Part shown: positions 45,324 to 54,713 of the stretch, in pieces
How the letters are laid out: every line of letters begins with the position of its first letter
Position numbering within the stretch: the stretch's first letter is position 1
Assembly: GCA_902363735.1 (NCBI GenBank)
Contig: CABJBA010000012.1
Span: 1 to 64,000 of the forward strand
DNA length: 64,000 nucleotides
Direction of reading: 5' to 3'
Source of the DNA: Clostridiaceae bacterium
Lineage (GTDB): Bacteria > Bacillota > Clostridia > Lachnospirales > Lachnospiraceae
Notes under the pieces: generated by a model
What the model was told of the DNA's origin: nothing
Database searches by the model: none
The model's input: the letters and a program-made list of their open reading frames with translations, nothing else
Made by a program: the position numbers and the translations under genes

Positions 45324-46248
45324 TTAGTCCGCCTCCTCGTTTCGAATTCAAAAATACTTTGGCAAGAAATTCATAACCTTTTGCATTCGCCTTAATATCC
45401 TCCAGGTAATTAATATTGCTCTGCTTTCTACTTCCAAAAAGCTTCATGACTGTTGCTCCACCTCCAACAAAGGTAATCGGTGTTGTATTCAGATTGTAAC
45501 CATGAGCAATCAGTTTTTTATAGATACCTTCAGCAAATTCTTCAATTTCTTTCGTAACAATTTTATGATAAGCCATATCTAAATCACTCTTTCCATCCAT
45601 CATAATCTGGACAATATCACTTTCATCAATCTTGCCACTTAACTGTCTGACACACTGATTATTAATGTTACCTATGCAAGTAATTAGACCTTCATCTATA
45701 GTGTCGCACAATGATTCATCCGGTAAGCAATTTTTAATTGGCATAATATCGATTGTCCAACTTCCTATATCTACAACAATCTGCTTACGGTTTGTTTTAG
45801 GCATTTTATCTGCCATGGCTGCATAGCACTGTGGAAATACTGCTACCTTAACAATCGTAATGCGATAGGTTTCCTTCTCAAACCGAAAAGTGACTTGCTT
45901 ATTCTTAAATAGATAATCAATAAAATCAGGTTTCTCCTTACCAAATTTAGTAAGCGGAAGTCCTGCTGCTAAAAATATATTGGCATTTCTCATTCCCCTT
46001 CGATTTAGTTCTTTTGCAATAGCTGCTAGTGTTAGCAGATAATAATTTTCATCTGTAACTTTTGTTTCCTTAACTTCTAATCTCTCACCGCCGATTTTAT
46101 AATACTTACCTTCATATTCCAAGACATTATCATACAATGCCGGTTCCGTTGAAATTTCTTTCACTCCCGAAACAAAGACACTTCCAACAGTTTTGCAATT
46201 GGCCCAGCCATGATCTACTCCTATTACTTCAATATGATTATCTTCCAT
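45310..46248 (-). CDS. parM: ParM/StbA actin-like partition ATPase
   Basis: Protein of 312 aa with the actin-type nucleotide-binding motifs: GVDHGWANCK at the N terminus, VVDIGSWTIDI near residue 158 and ITFVGGGATVMK near 267. It forms filaments that move plasmid or element copies apart. The start at 46248 has GGAGGAAG upstream; the longer frame to 46305 overlaps parB without support. Confidence 0.85.
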   Translation of the reverse strand: MEDNHIEVIGVDHGWANCKTVGSVFVSGVKEISTEPALYDNVLEYEGKYYKIGGERLEVKETKVTDENYYLLTLAAIAKELNRRGMRNANIFLAAGLPLTKFGKEKPDFIDYLFKNKQVTFRFEKETYRITIVKVAVFPQCYAAMADKMPKTNRKQIVVDIGSWTIDIMPIKNCLPDESLCDTIDEGLITCIGNINNQCVRQLSGKIDESDIVQIMMDGKSDLDMAYHKIVTKEIEEFAEGIYKKLIAHGYNLNTTPITFVGGGATVMKLFGSRKQSNINYLEDIKANAKGYEFLAKVFLNSKRGGGLNGKS

Positions 46249-46279
46249 ATTACGCTTCCTCCTTCTAAATATCATTGAA

Positions 46280-47293
46280 CTACCTCTTCTGTATCCGTTG
46301 TTCATGCCAACTCTTCACAAGTTTTTCGATTAATTCTACCTTTTGCCTGTCTGTATAATTACTTGGGAAATATTGATCCAACCGCTCAGCTTGTATCTTG
46401 ATTTGTACCTTCTGGTTTGGTTTTTCCTCTCCTAGAACATCATACATGGCATCCATATCTAAATTGCCTGCTTGGCTCATTCGCTTTAAACGATTTGCCT
46501 GTGATAAGGATGGCGTGCATTGTTCTAATTCCATTACTGCATGAAGTTCGTACTGCTCTTCTTCTTTTAAATAAGAAAGTTCCACTGCCACAGTAAAAGC
46601 AATTTTCTCTTCATCGACCATATCAAGTATTTTGGGTATTAAATACGTAAGCCGAATATATCTTTTTATTTGATTCACACTCTCACCAACTTGCTTTGAA
46701 AGTATTTCATTACTTCGCTCGCCTTTCTTAAAATTCTCTTGGTCTGAATATACTGACCACAACCCTTGCTCATCATAACCAGCCTCTAATTTTGTGACTG
46801 TTACTGTTGAATTTTCTAACTCCGGTCCAACTTGGTCCGAACTTAAATCCATTCTCTTTCCTTGATGCTTCATAGCTTCCAACTTCATTTTATAAGCAAA
46901 GGCTTTCTCACTCGGTTTAATATTTTCCCTTTGCAAATTGCTATCAACCATTGCAATAACTGCCTGCTCATTATCCAGATTACGAATAACTACAGGTACA
47001 TCTGCAATTCCTGCCCATTCACAAGCAGCTTTTCGTCTATGCCCTGAAATTATCTCAAATCCTTCACCATCCGGATTTGGTCTTGCCAAAATTGGTACTA
47101 TCATTCCCTCTTTCTCAATACTCTGCATTAATTCAAACAGTTCTGTATTTAATTCCACTTTGAAAGGATGATTTTTGAAATCTTTTAGCTGATTTAGTGG
47201 AATAACAGCTATTTTCTCATGTTTATTATCCTTATCACTCTCTATTCCCTGGTCTCCTTCCCAATTGGAACACATTGAAATTTTTTCTTCCAT
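46280..47293 (-). CDS. parB: ParB/Spo0J-family partition protein
   Basis: Protein of 337 aa. The ParB N-terminal nuclease/CTPase-like domain (NHPFKV, SGHRRKAACEWAGI and LQRENIKPSEKAFAYKMKLE, about residues 38-145) is followed by a helix-turn-helix part (NQIKRYIRLTYLIPKILDMVDEEKIAFTVAVELSYL). It is the first gene of the element's minus-strand series. A candidate promoter and a hairpin lie upstream. Confidence 0.88.
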   Translation of the reverse strand: MEEKISMCSNWEGDQGIESDKDNKHEKIAVIPLNQLKDFKNHPFKVELNTELFELMQSIEKEGMIVPILARPNPDGEGFEIISGHRRKAACEWAGIADVPVVIRNLDNEQAVIAMVDSNLQRENIKPSEKAFAYKMKLEAMKHQGKRMDLSSDQVGPELENSTVTVTKLEAGYDEQGLWSVYSDQENFKKGERSNEILSKQVGESVNQIKRYIRLTYLIPKILDMVDEEKIAFTVAVELSYLKEEEQYELHAVMELEQCTPSLSQANRLKRMSQAGNLDMDAMYDVLGEEKPNQKVQIKIQAERLDQYFPSNYTDRQKVELIEKLVKSWHEQRIQKR

Positions 47294-47350
47294 TTAAGTC
47301 ACCACCTCTCCTAATTACTAAATTTCAGTTTCTTTTGTTTCCATACAAAA

Positions 47351-47393
47351 AGAGACCACTCATTCTCAAAAGCTTGAAAATAAGCGGTCTCTT
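47351..47393 (-). terminator. Long hairpin with T-run before parB
   Basis: AGAGACC pairs with GGTCTCT, extended inward by CTTATT/AATGAG, and is followed by TTTTTG on the minus strand. It either ends transcription from rlmD or, if the promoter at 47416 is real, acts as an attenuator in the parB leader. Confidence 0.65.
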
Positions 47394-47415
47394 CGACATT
47401 TTAATATTTAATTGA

Positions 47416-47443
47416 ATGATAAAAATAACAACGTTTCGTCCAA
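47416..47443 (-). promoter_or_regulatory. Candidate parB promoter
   Basis: TTGGAC and TATCAT separated by 16 bases on the minus strand. This is a fair match to the vegetative consensus, about 120 bases before the parB start. The remainder of the 47294-47590 gap shows no gene. Confidence 0.4.
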
Positions 47444-47590
47444 ATTATGAACTGTAGATTTATGTGTTCCCCAACACCATGTCCAGAACCACCGACACGT
47501 TCACACCATCAGAAATTGCTTTTTTCTTCTCTTTTCGGTCTCCCTGAGAAAACATGAAATGTCTCTCAAAGTGCCTAAAATCAAGGATTT

Positions 47591-48949
47591 TTACGTATCT
47601 TTCCGATGTAGTGCAACTATTGTCTCGACGTGCGCCGTCTGTGGAAACAAATCCACCGGCTGTATTTCAGATAATTCATATCCAGCTTCCACAAACCGCT
47701 CCAAATCCCGAACCAACGTTGCCGGATTGCAGCTAATATAAACAACCTTTTTAGGATTCATTTCCAATAACGAATCTACAAACGCCGTCTCTAGCCCCTT
47801 CCGCGGCGGATCCACTACAACTGCATCCAGTGAAGTTTCTAAATCAGCAATTACTTCCTCAACAAGTCCACATTCAAATACAACATTCTCAACATGATTT
47901 TTCACAGCATTTAATTTCGCTATTTCAACCGCTTCCGGTATTACCTCAATTCCAATAACTCGCTTGGCTTTATCTGCCAGAGCCAGTGAAATCGTTCCAA
48001 TCCCGCAATATGCATCCAAGACTACTTCTGTTCCTTTCAAATCAAGTAGCTCTAATGCTTTTGCATAAAGCACTTCTGCCTGAGGGATATTTACCTGTAA
48101 AAATGATTGGGCTGTGATATCAAAAGATTTACCGAGTATTTCTTCTCGATAAGTTGATTTTCCATATATCACTTCTGATATTTCTCCAAAGATTGTAGAA
48201 TTTCTTTTATTATTGATATTATGAACAATACTAACGATCTCAGGGAATCGTTCCACAATCGCCGGGATGATTTTTGATTTAGGAAACAGGCTCTTTGAAC
48301 GGGTGATGATAACCACCATTACTTCATTCGTATAGCTACTTTTTCTAACAACAATATGACGGATATTGCCCGTATTTGTACCTTCGTCATATGGTTTTTC
48401 ATTATAACTAGTGAGGACGTCCCGTACACCCGCTAAAATTTCATCAATTCCCGGAAGATTGATTTTGAAATCATCAACCGGAATCAGTCGATGTGAGCTA
48501 TTTGCAAATATTCCTATTTCCATCTTACCCTTATTTGATCGAACAGGCACCTGGGTTTTATTTCGATAATGCCATGCATCTTTTGCACCGATTGTTTCAC
48601 AAATAAGGGAGTCTTTTAAAACTGGGCTTTTGGAAAAAATATCCTTTACTATCTTTGATTTAAAAACCAGCTGCTTTTCGTAATTTAAATGCTGTAAAGG
48701 AATCGTACTATCCAATAATTGATTTTCCACCTTTACACGACTATCAGATATCACATCCAGACGGAGTAACTCTCCCAATGCATATCTTTTTTCCACTTTT
48801 GTAATACGAACGCTTCCCTCTTCATTTGGCAGAGCCCCCTTAACAAAGATAGCCAGTCCATCATATTTTGCAACGCCTAATCCTTCATAGGTTAAATCCA
48901 TAAATTTCAGTTTTACTTCACTATTTTTCTTTATCAAATCAACTTCCAT
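47591..48949 (-). CDS. rlmCD: RlmCD-type 23S rRNA uracil-5 methyltransferase
   Basis: Protein of 452 aa: an N-terminal TRAM domain, then a SAM-binding core with VLDAYCGIGTISLALA (near residue 303), VVVDPPRKGL and the catalytic YISCNPATLVRDL. The iron-sulfur cysteines of RlmD are absent (IPLQHLNYEKQL in place of a CGGC form), as in streptococcal-type RlmCD. The start at 48949 has AGAGGAA upstream. It is AT-richer than the paralogue at 49477. Confidence 0.88.
   Translation of the reverse strand: MEVDLIKKNSEVKLKFMDLTYEGLGVAKYDGLAIFVKGALPNEEGSVRITKVEKRYALGELLRLDVISDSRVKVENQLLDSTIPLQHLNYEKQLVFKSKIVKDIFSKSPVLKDSLICETIGAKDAWHYRNKTQVPVRSNKGKMEIGIFANSSHRLIPVDDFKINLPGIDEILAGVRDVLTSYNEKPYDEGTNTGNIRHIVVRKSSYTNEVMVVIITRSKSLFPKSKIIPAIVERFPEIVSIVHNINNKRNSTIFGEISEVIYGKSTYREEILGKSFDITAQSFLQVNIPQAEVLYAKALELLDLKGTEVVLDAYCGIGTISLALADKAKRVIGIEVIPEAVEIAKLNAVKNHVENVVFECGLVEEVIADLETSLDAVVVDPPRKGLETAFVDSLLEMNPKKVVYISCNPATLVRDLERFVEAGYELSEIQPVDLFPQTAHVETIVALHRKDT
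47612..47633. other. Candidate ICE attachment site in the 3' end of rlmD
   Basis: The minus-strand codons for HVETI in the rlmD-type gene, CACGTCGAGACAATAGT, fall 30-45 bases before the stop. This part of rum/rlmD genes is a known target of ICE recombinases in streptococci and related bacteria. The element lies on the 3' side. The matching site at the other end is outside the window, so the core cannot be fixed. Confidence 0.5.
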
Positions 48950-49026
48950 CTTCCGTTCCTCTTTTCTATACATTTCTGTACTTATCATCACCCATTTATT
49001 TTAATTCTTATTCTCATTTTGACTTA

Positions 49027-49221
49027 TCACTTGACAATTTCTGTAACTCGACCTATAATTCCCTTCTTCAGTTTAACCTTTATTCCCCTGGAATGATTGG
49101 CGGAGTTTGTTAAAATGCACGCAACTACTTCCTGGTTTAATTTACCGATTTTTTGGTCTTGTTTCTGAATAACTCAAATCGTTGAACCTATTCTTATCTT
49201 ATTTCTTTTCGTATGATCCAT
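49027..49221 (-). pseudogene. ywbE: YwbE-like (DUF2196) pseudogene with in-frame stop
   Basis: Read from 49221, the frame gives MDHTKRNKIRIGSTI, a TGA (49174-49176), then VIQKQDQKIG and a C terminus with CILTNSANHSRGIKV and IIGRVTEIVK. Apart from the stop, the length (65 codons with the terminal stop) and pattern match the YwbE family, usually LTNSxxHPHGIKVxL and GRVKEI. Substitutions at conserved sites (HSRG for HPHG) also point to decay. Confidence 0.75.
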
Positions 49222-49230
49222 CCCATTCTT

Positions 49231-49434
49231 TTACCTTCTGTCATTCTTTCGAAACACTGCTTTCTGCTGTTTCCGGCCTTTAATTTCTTCTTTCTGAAAT
49301 TTTTTTTGTTGATAACTTTTTTCGGTTTTGGAGACGCTTTCTTTCCCTGTTTTTTTCTTGATTGTGAAATCTACCATTGAGTATTTACTATTTCCAACTA
49401 CTTCGATGCGCTTTTTAATTATTTTGAACAACAC
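49231..49434 (-). CDS. Doubtful small basic protein
   Basis: Open frame of 67 codons, very rich in Lys, without a good ribosome binding site or a family I recognise. It lies in AT-rich DNA between two rlmD-type genes and next to a pseudogene. It may be a chance frame or a remnant. Confidence 0.25.
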   Translation of the reverse strand: MLFKIIKKRIEVVGNSKYSMVDFTIKKKTGKESVSKTEKSYQQKKFQKEEIKGRKQQKAVFRKNDRR

Positions 49435-49476
49435 AATTTCATACTTCCAGGAAAACGCCCTCGCCTCATTATAACA

Positions 49477-50835
49477 TTAAGGTTTCTTTGAAAGCAGACA
49501 AACAGTTTCCACATTCGCCGTAGAAGGAAACATATCCACACAACAAACCCTCTCCACCTTATACCCTCTCTCTTGTAAAACCTCTAAATCCCTAACCAAA
49601 CTGGTAGGTTTACAAGACACATACACCATCCTGTCCACCCCAAAATCAATAATCGTTCCCAACGCTTTCGGGTGAATCCCATCTCTCGGCGGGTCCAGAA
49701 TAATAAGATCCGGTTTATCCTCAAGGCCGCCGATCACCTTCAGCACATCCCCGGCAATAAACTCACAGTTCTCTAGACCATTAAGCTTCGCATTTTCCCC
49801 GGCTGCTTCCACAGCCTCTTCCACAATCTCCACTCCCACTACCTTCTTGGCAACAGGCGCCACAATCTGGGCAATTGTTCCGGTTCCGCTGTATAAATCA
49901 AACACAATCTTGTCCTTTGTTTCACCCACATACTCCCTGGTTTTCTCGTACAAAACCTCTGCTCCAAGAGAATTAGTCTGAAAAAAGGAAAAAGGAGATA
50001 TTTTAAACTTCAGCCCCAAAAGCTCTTCATAAAAGAAATCCTGCCCGTGTAAAATATCAGTCCTGTCACTTTTCACCACATCAGCCAGACTGTCATTAAA
50101 CGTATGCAAAATCCCAACAATCTTTCCTTCCAAGTCAAGCCCCAAAAGCATATCCGCAAACGGTTTCAAATCCAGATCTTCCTGAGAAGTAGTCACCAGA
50201 TCTACCAGTATTTCCCCTGTCTTCACTGCTCTGCGCACCAGCAGATGACGCAGGTATCCCGTATGCTGCATTTTCTTATAAAAACCAATTCCCCTTACCT
50301 CAAAATACTCTTTTACCCCTTTTAAAATATGACAAAAATCCCTGTGAACAATCCGGCAATCCTCAGTGGTCACCACATCATAAAAACTCCCTCTTTTATG
50401 CATTCCCAGAGCAAGAGGGCCATCCTTATGCTCATCACCAAAGGAAAACTCCATTTTATTCCTATATCTGTCTTCCATGGGGCTCCCCTTAATTCCCTCA
50501 AACTCATAATCTTCACAGACTCCATCTAAAAGAGTCTTTACCTGCTGCTCTTTAATCTTAAGCTGATCTACATATGGAATGGTCTGATATGTGCATCCTC
50601 CGCAGATTCCAAAGTGAGGACATGGGTTTTCTGCTGTTTCCAGCGCAGAACGTTCCAACACTTCCAGAATCCTTCCTTCGCACTTTCCGCCTCTTTTCTT
50701 ATTGATCATAACCTTTATCTTCTGACCTGGAAGACTATGCTTTACCGCGATCTTTCCTTCAGGAAGTTCAATGACTCCTTTATCGGGGAAATCAAATTTT
50801 CCTATTGTACCTTCGTATATCTCACCCTTTTTCAC
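49477..50835 (-). CDS. rlmD: RlmD-type 23S rRNA uracil-1939 methyltransferase
   Basis: Protein of 452 aa with a TRAM domain, the iron-sulfur cysteine cluster CPHFGICGGC (near residue 72), the SAM motif FDLYSGTGTIAQIVA, LDPPRDG and catalytic YVSCKPTSLVRDL. It is probably the resident chromosomal copy because its base composition fits the genes to its right. AAAAAGGG lies before the ATG. Confidence 0.9.
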   Translation of the reverse strand: MKKGEIYEGTIGKFDFPDKGVIELPEGKIAVKHSLPGQKIKVMINKKRGGKCEGRILEVLERSALETAENPCPHFGICGGCTYQTIPYVDQLKIKEQQVKTLLDGVCEDYEFEGIKGSPMEDRYRNKMEFSFGDEHKDGPLALGMHKRGSFYDVVTTEDCRIVHRDFCHILKGVKEYFEVRGIGFYKKMQHTGYLRHLLVRRAVKTGEILVDLVTTSQEDLDLKPFADMLLGLDLEGKIVGILHTFNDSLADVVKSDRTDILHGQDFFYEELLGLKFKISPFSFFQTNSLGAEVLYEKTREYVGETKDKIVFDLYSGTGTIAQIVAPVAKKVVGVEIVEEAVEAAGENAKLNGLENCEFIAGDVLKVIGGLEDKPDLIILDPPRDGIHPKALGTIIDFGVDRMVYVSCKPTSLVRDLEVLQERGYKVERVCCVDMFPSTANVETVCLLSKKP

Positions 50836-50876
50836 GTTTCAGACTCCTATCCTGCTCTATCTTAAATTTCCGGCAA

Positions 50877-50909
50877 AAAAGCGTGTCTCAATTTCTGAGG
50901 CACGCTTTT
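50877..50909 (-). terminator. Strong terminator before rlmD
   Basis: AAAAGCGTG and CACGCTTTT arms with an inner CTCA/TGAG; A and T runs on either side. It ends the minus-strand gene at 50930. Confidence 0.85.
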
Positions 50910-50929
50910 GCTCTTTTTAAATGCCAACT

Positions 50930-51223
50930 TTACTCTTCAGAACCTTCGCCCGGCTGATCTTCTTCAAAAAAATCATCGTCAAAGTCATCATCAAAATCGT
51001 CTTCAAAGTCTTCCAGATAATCCGGTGTGAAGAAACGGTATACTGTGTAAGCAATTCCTGCCACCGCTGCCACTGCGCCTATGATAGCCAATACCCAAAG
51101 GATGCAGTTTTTCTTCTTTTCTTCCTGTTCCCTCTTATGAAGCAATTCGTTTACTCTGCTTGAATTCATAATATCTTCCAGTTTACTCATGGCTTCCTTG
51201 CTCATTGCATCAAATCTGTTCAT
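50930..51223 (-). CDS. Small membrane protein with acidic tail
   Basis: Protein of 97 aa: a charged helical N terminus (about residues 1-38), one membrane helix (about 40-62) and a tail of Asp, Glu and Phe repeats (DDFDD pattern). The family is not recognised. An extended -10 promoter lies 115 bases upstream. It is flanked by its own terminator, so it is a single-gene unit. Confidence 0.7.
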   Translation of the reverse strand: MNRFDAMSKEAMSKLEDIMNSSRVNELLHKREQEEKKKNCILWVLAIIGAVAAVAGIAYTVYRFFTPDYLEDFEDDFDDDFDDDFFEEDQPGEGSEE

Positions 51224-51337
51224 GTGTCCACGTCCTTTCTGAGAGCCCTGCTTTCTTTTTTGCCCTTTTCAAAGCTTTTAAATATGCTGTAAGGCATTTC
51301 TTCCGGCAAAGTTTTAGTCTCTCTGCCTATCGCAGTT

Positions 51338-51346
51338 ATTATACCA
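51338..51346 (-). promoter_or_regulatory. Extended -10 promoter of the small membrane protein gene
   Basis: TGGTATAAT on the minus strand matches TGnTATAAT. No clear -35 box is visible. Confidence 0.5.
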
Positions 51347-51427
51347 TTATATTAACTATTTTACTATCAGTTTTACCTTTTTTAATAAATTTTATGAATT
51401 TGTAAAAAATAATATCAAAGCTTTTCT

Positions 51428-53689
51428 CTACACCAGTTTAAGCTTTGCAAAGGACGCAAACATTTTTTTCACTCCTGCCTGGTCAAACTGCACCGTCACC
51501 TCGTAGTCTCTTCCTCCGTCCTTGATCTCCATAACCTGTCCTTCTCCGAACTTCATATGTATGACCCGATCCCCTTTCTTATAGTCCAGGGAACTGGCTT
51601 TTTCAACTGTAAAAGTCTTTCCAAAATCAGGCTTGGCTCCAGCGCTGTGCTCCGGGCCAAACCTGTTGATCCCCAGAGAACTTCCGATTCCTTTCCCTCC
51701 GCCCCAGGGAAGTGCGCTGTCATCAAAATCCGCAGAACTCCGGGAGGATGAAAGACGGGATTCCAGTTTGGTTGAATCCAAAAGATGAGCCGGAATTTCT
51801 TCGATAAAACGGCTTGTTTTAGAATACCTGGTTTCTCCATTGACCATACGCTGTCTTGCCCCTGTCATCATAAGAAACTGCTGGGCTCTGGTAATTCCAA
51901 CGTAGCAAAGTCGCCTCTCCTCCTCCACATCGTCCTTGTCATCTGAAGATATGGACATCATGCTTGGGAATAACCCATCCTCCATTCCGCTTAAATACAC
52001 CCTCGGAAATTCCAGCCCCTTGGCACTATGCAGGGTCATAAGAGTTATCCTGTTTTCTGACGCGTCCATACGGTCCACATCAGCCACCAAGGCCACTTCT
52101 TCTAAAAATTCATTGAGATCGGGATGCTCATGCTCTCCCTCAAAGCTTACCGCTTTATTGACCAGTTCCTCTATATTTTCCAGACGGGTCTGATATTCGA
52201 TCTCTCCCTCTGCCTCCAGTTCCTTCAGATATCCTGTTTCATCCAAAACATCTTCGATCAGCTCATGGATGGAATATGTCTCTTCTTCCATTCTGCCACG
52301 GAAGTCTTCGATCTGGACCGTAAATCCAAGAATCTTGTCCGCCGCTTTCCCCAGTCCAGGAACGGCTTTTGCCCGGCAAAAGGCATCATATACGGAGAAA
52401 TCGTGTTCCGATGCAAATGCCTGCACTTTTCCCAGACTGGTGGCGCCGATGCCACGCTTTGGAACGTTGACGATTCTCAATGCAGACAAATCATCTCTTC
52501 CATTGGCAATGGTCTTTAAGTAAGCCAGTACATCCTTGATTTCCTTTCTCTGATAGAAGTTTACACCACCTACCATGCGGTAAGGAACATTGTGCTGAAG
52601 ACATTTTTCTTCCAGTAAACGGGACTGGGCATTGGTCCGGTAAAGGATTGCATTATCCTGATAATCAGATGCGCTGTTTAATATATCCCGGACAATGGCA
52701 TCTGCTTCCTCAGAGGCATTTTCAAACTGCTTAAACTGCACCAATGGGCCTTCATCATTGGCCGTCCAAAGAGTCTTGTCTTTTCGTCCCCTGTTATGGC
52801 GTATCACCTCATTAGCCGCGCTTAAGATGCTTTGGCTGGAACGGTAATTCTGCTCCAGCTTTATCACTTTCGCACCCGGATAAGCCTTTTCAAAATTCAA
52901 AATATTTTCAATGTTGGCTCCCCGAAATTTATAGATGGATTGGTCATCATCTCCAACCACACAAAGATTCTTATATTTTCCAGCCAGAAGACTGATCAGT
53001 TGAAACTGAGCTGTGTTAGTATCCTGGTACTCATCCACCATAATATATTTAAACCGCTCCTGATAGTAGTCTAATATATCCGGATTTTGCTGAAACAGCT
53101 GTACGGTTTTCATAATCAAATCATCAAAATCCAAAGCATTGTTCTTTCTTAACTGATTCTGATATTCCTTGTAAATAGAAGCAGCTTTTTTTTGCCGGAA
53201 ATCAGAGGAGGCATTTTTTTCAAATTCATCGGCTGTTATTAATTCATTCTTTGCCGTAGAAATAAGCCCCAGCATAGCACGGTCTTTATAAAGCTTAGGG
53301 TCAATGTCCAGTTTTTTTAATACAAGGCGCATCAGGGTTCTCTGATCGTCAGAATCATAGATGGTAAAATTGGTGGTATAACCAAGGTATTCAATATGGC
53401 GGCGCAGAATACGGACGCAGGTAGAATGAAAGGTGGAAACCCATATGCTGTCGGCACCGAAGCCCACCAGACGGTCCACACGTTCCCGCATCTCTCCCGC
53501 AGCCTTGTTGGTAAAAGTGATTGCCAGAATGTTCCATGGATTCATCCCTTTTTCCTCTATCAGATATGCAATGCGGTGGGTAAGGACCCTGGTCTTTCCT
53601 GACCCGGCTCCTGCCAGCACAAGAAGCGGGCCTTCCGTGTGAAGTACCGCTTCCTTCTGCATTGGATTTAATGTATCGTAAATACTCAT
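51428..53689 (-). CDS. pcrA: ATP-dependent DNA helicase PcrA/UvrD
   Basis: Protein of 753 aa, superfamily 1 helicase. Walker A AGAGSGKT at residues 26-33, DEYQDTN near 220, QNYRSS near 280, TLHSAKGLEF near 555 and the C-terminal Tudor-like domain (KKGDRVIHMKFGEGQVMEI). It acts in repair and removal of recombinase filaments. It has the expected full length. Confidence 0.95.
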   Translation of the reverse strand: MSIYDTLNPMQKEAVLHTEGPLLVLAGAGSGKTRVLTHRIAYLIEEKGMNPWNILAITFTNKAAGEMRERVDRLVGFGADSIWVSTFHSTCVRILRRHIEYLGYTTNFTIYDSDDQRTLMRLVLKKLDIDPKLYKDRAMLGLISTAKNELITADEFEKNASSDFRQKKAASIYKEYQNQLRKNNALDFDDLIMKTVQLFQQNPDILDYYQERFKYIMVDEYQDTNTAQFQLISLLAGKYKNLCVVGDDDQSIYKFRGANIENILNFEKAYPGAKVIKLEQNYRSSQSILSAANEVIRHNRGRKDKTLWTANDEGPLVQFKQFENASEEADAIVRDILNSASDYQDNAILYRTNAQSRLLEEKCLQHNVPYRMVGGVNFYQRKEIKDVLAYLKTIANGRDDLSALRIVNVPKRGIGATSLGKVQAFASEHDFSVYDAFCRAKAVPGLGKAADKILGFTVQIEDFRGRMEEETYSIHELIEDVLDETGYLKELEAEGEIEYQTRLENIEELVNKAVSFEGEHEHPDLNEFLEEVALVADVDRMDASENRITLMTLHSAKGLEFPRVYLSGMEDGLFPSMMSISSDDKDDVEEERRLCYVGITRAQQFLMMTGARQRMVNGETRYSKTSRFIEEIPAHLLDSTKLESRLSSSRSSADFDDSALPWGGGKGIGSSLGINRFGPEHSAGAKPDFGKTFTVEKASSLDYKKGDRVIHMKFGEGQVMEIKDGGRDYEVTVQFDQAGVKKMFASFAKLKLV

Positions 53690-53730
53690 AAACTATACCA
53701 TTTTTCCTTTCTGCAAGGCATCCCTTACTC

Positions 53731-54585
53731 TCAAATTTCCAGATAAACCTTCAATTTTTTCAGATTCTCCTCTGCCAGACGCTTCCCGTCCTCATAAAGA
53801 GCCTCCAGCTTCCGCTTATCCTGCTCAGTCCTCTGTACCGTCACATGATTATCCGGGCGGATAACATATATCCTTCCAGCCTCTTCCAGCCTGTCAATCT
53901 CCTCTTGCATCCGGTTATACCGATCCGGAACCACTTCTAAGGCTTTTAAAAACTCAGGTAGTGGAGCAAAATAACGCTCATACCCTTTTTTTGTCCATTT
54001 ATCCAGAGGCGGCTTCCGATACCCCTTTTCCCTGGTCAGAATTAAAACAATTTTTTCATACCCTAAATCAATGGCTCTCTCATAGGCAATAGGCATAGAA
54101 CAGCCGCCATCTAAGTACTTCTTTCCATTAATATTGATCATTCCGGATAGAATGGGAATGCTGCTGGAAGCCTTGACTGCGCTGATGAAATCATCACAAG
54201 AGGATTTTTCAAAGTACTCCGGTTTTCCCGTCTTGCAGCGGGTGGCTATCACCTCAAATTTCTGAGAAGATTTCCAAAAGCTATCATAATCAAAGGGAAT
54301 CAAGGTATCACTTAACTCCCCAAAAAGAAAATCAAAATTAAAAATGGAACGGTTTTTTACCATGTTCCGGAAGCTCAAAAACCGTTTATCCCTGATATAA
54401 TTCAAATCCACTTGAATGGTTCGTCCGATTTGTCCGCTGACATAGCTCATTCCTGTCATGGAACCGGCTGACACACCATTTACATAAGACAAGCTGATTC
54501 CCTTCTCCATAAATACATCCAATACTCCGGCTGTAAATACTCCTCTTAAAGAACCGCCTTCTAGAACCAATGCACCTTCTGTCAT
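53731..54585 (-). CDS. Patatin-like phospholipase
   Basis: Protein of 284 aa with the oxyanion loop GGSLRG (residues 10-15), the nucleophile motif GVSAG with S39, and the catalytic Asp in DGG near 158. A C-terminal DUF6363-like part follows. It hydrolyses acyl esters of lipids; the substrate is unknown. The ribosome binding site is GAGGTGA. Confidence 0.9.
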   Translation of the reverse strand: MTEGALVLEGGSLRGVFTAGVLDVFMEKGISLSYVNGVSAGSMTGMSYVSGQIGRTIQVDLNYIRDKRFLSFRNMVKNRSIFNFDFLFGELSDTLIPFDYDSFWKSSQKFEVIATRCKTGKPEYFEKSSCDDFISAVKASSSIPILSGMININGKKYLDGGCSMPIAYERAIDLGYEKIVLILTREKGYRKPPLDKWTKKGYERYFAPLPEFLKALEVVPDRYNRMQEEIDRLEEAGRIYVIRPDNHVTVQRTEQDKRKLEALYEDGKRLAEENLKKLKVYLEI

Positions 54586-54668
54586 TTCTTTTCACCTCGC
54601 CTTCTATTCTATTGCATTTCACCGATCCGGTCAATCCCTTTTCCGGCAAACACTGTCCCCATAAAAAT

Positions 54669-54694
54669 AACCGCAGCCAATAAAGACTGCGGTT
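54669..54694 (-). terminator. Terminator after the HMA-domain gene
   Basis: Stem AACCGCAG/CTGCGGTT with a 10-base loop just downstream of the minus-strand gene at 54714. Confidence 0.75.
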
Positions 54695-54713
54695 ATAACC
54701 TTGCATGTATCAT

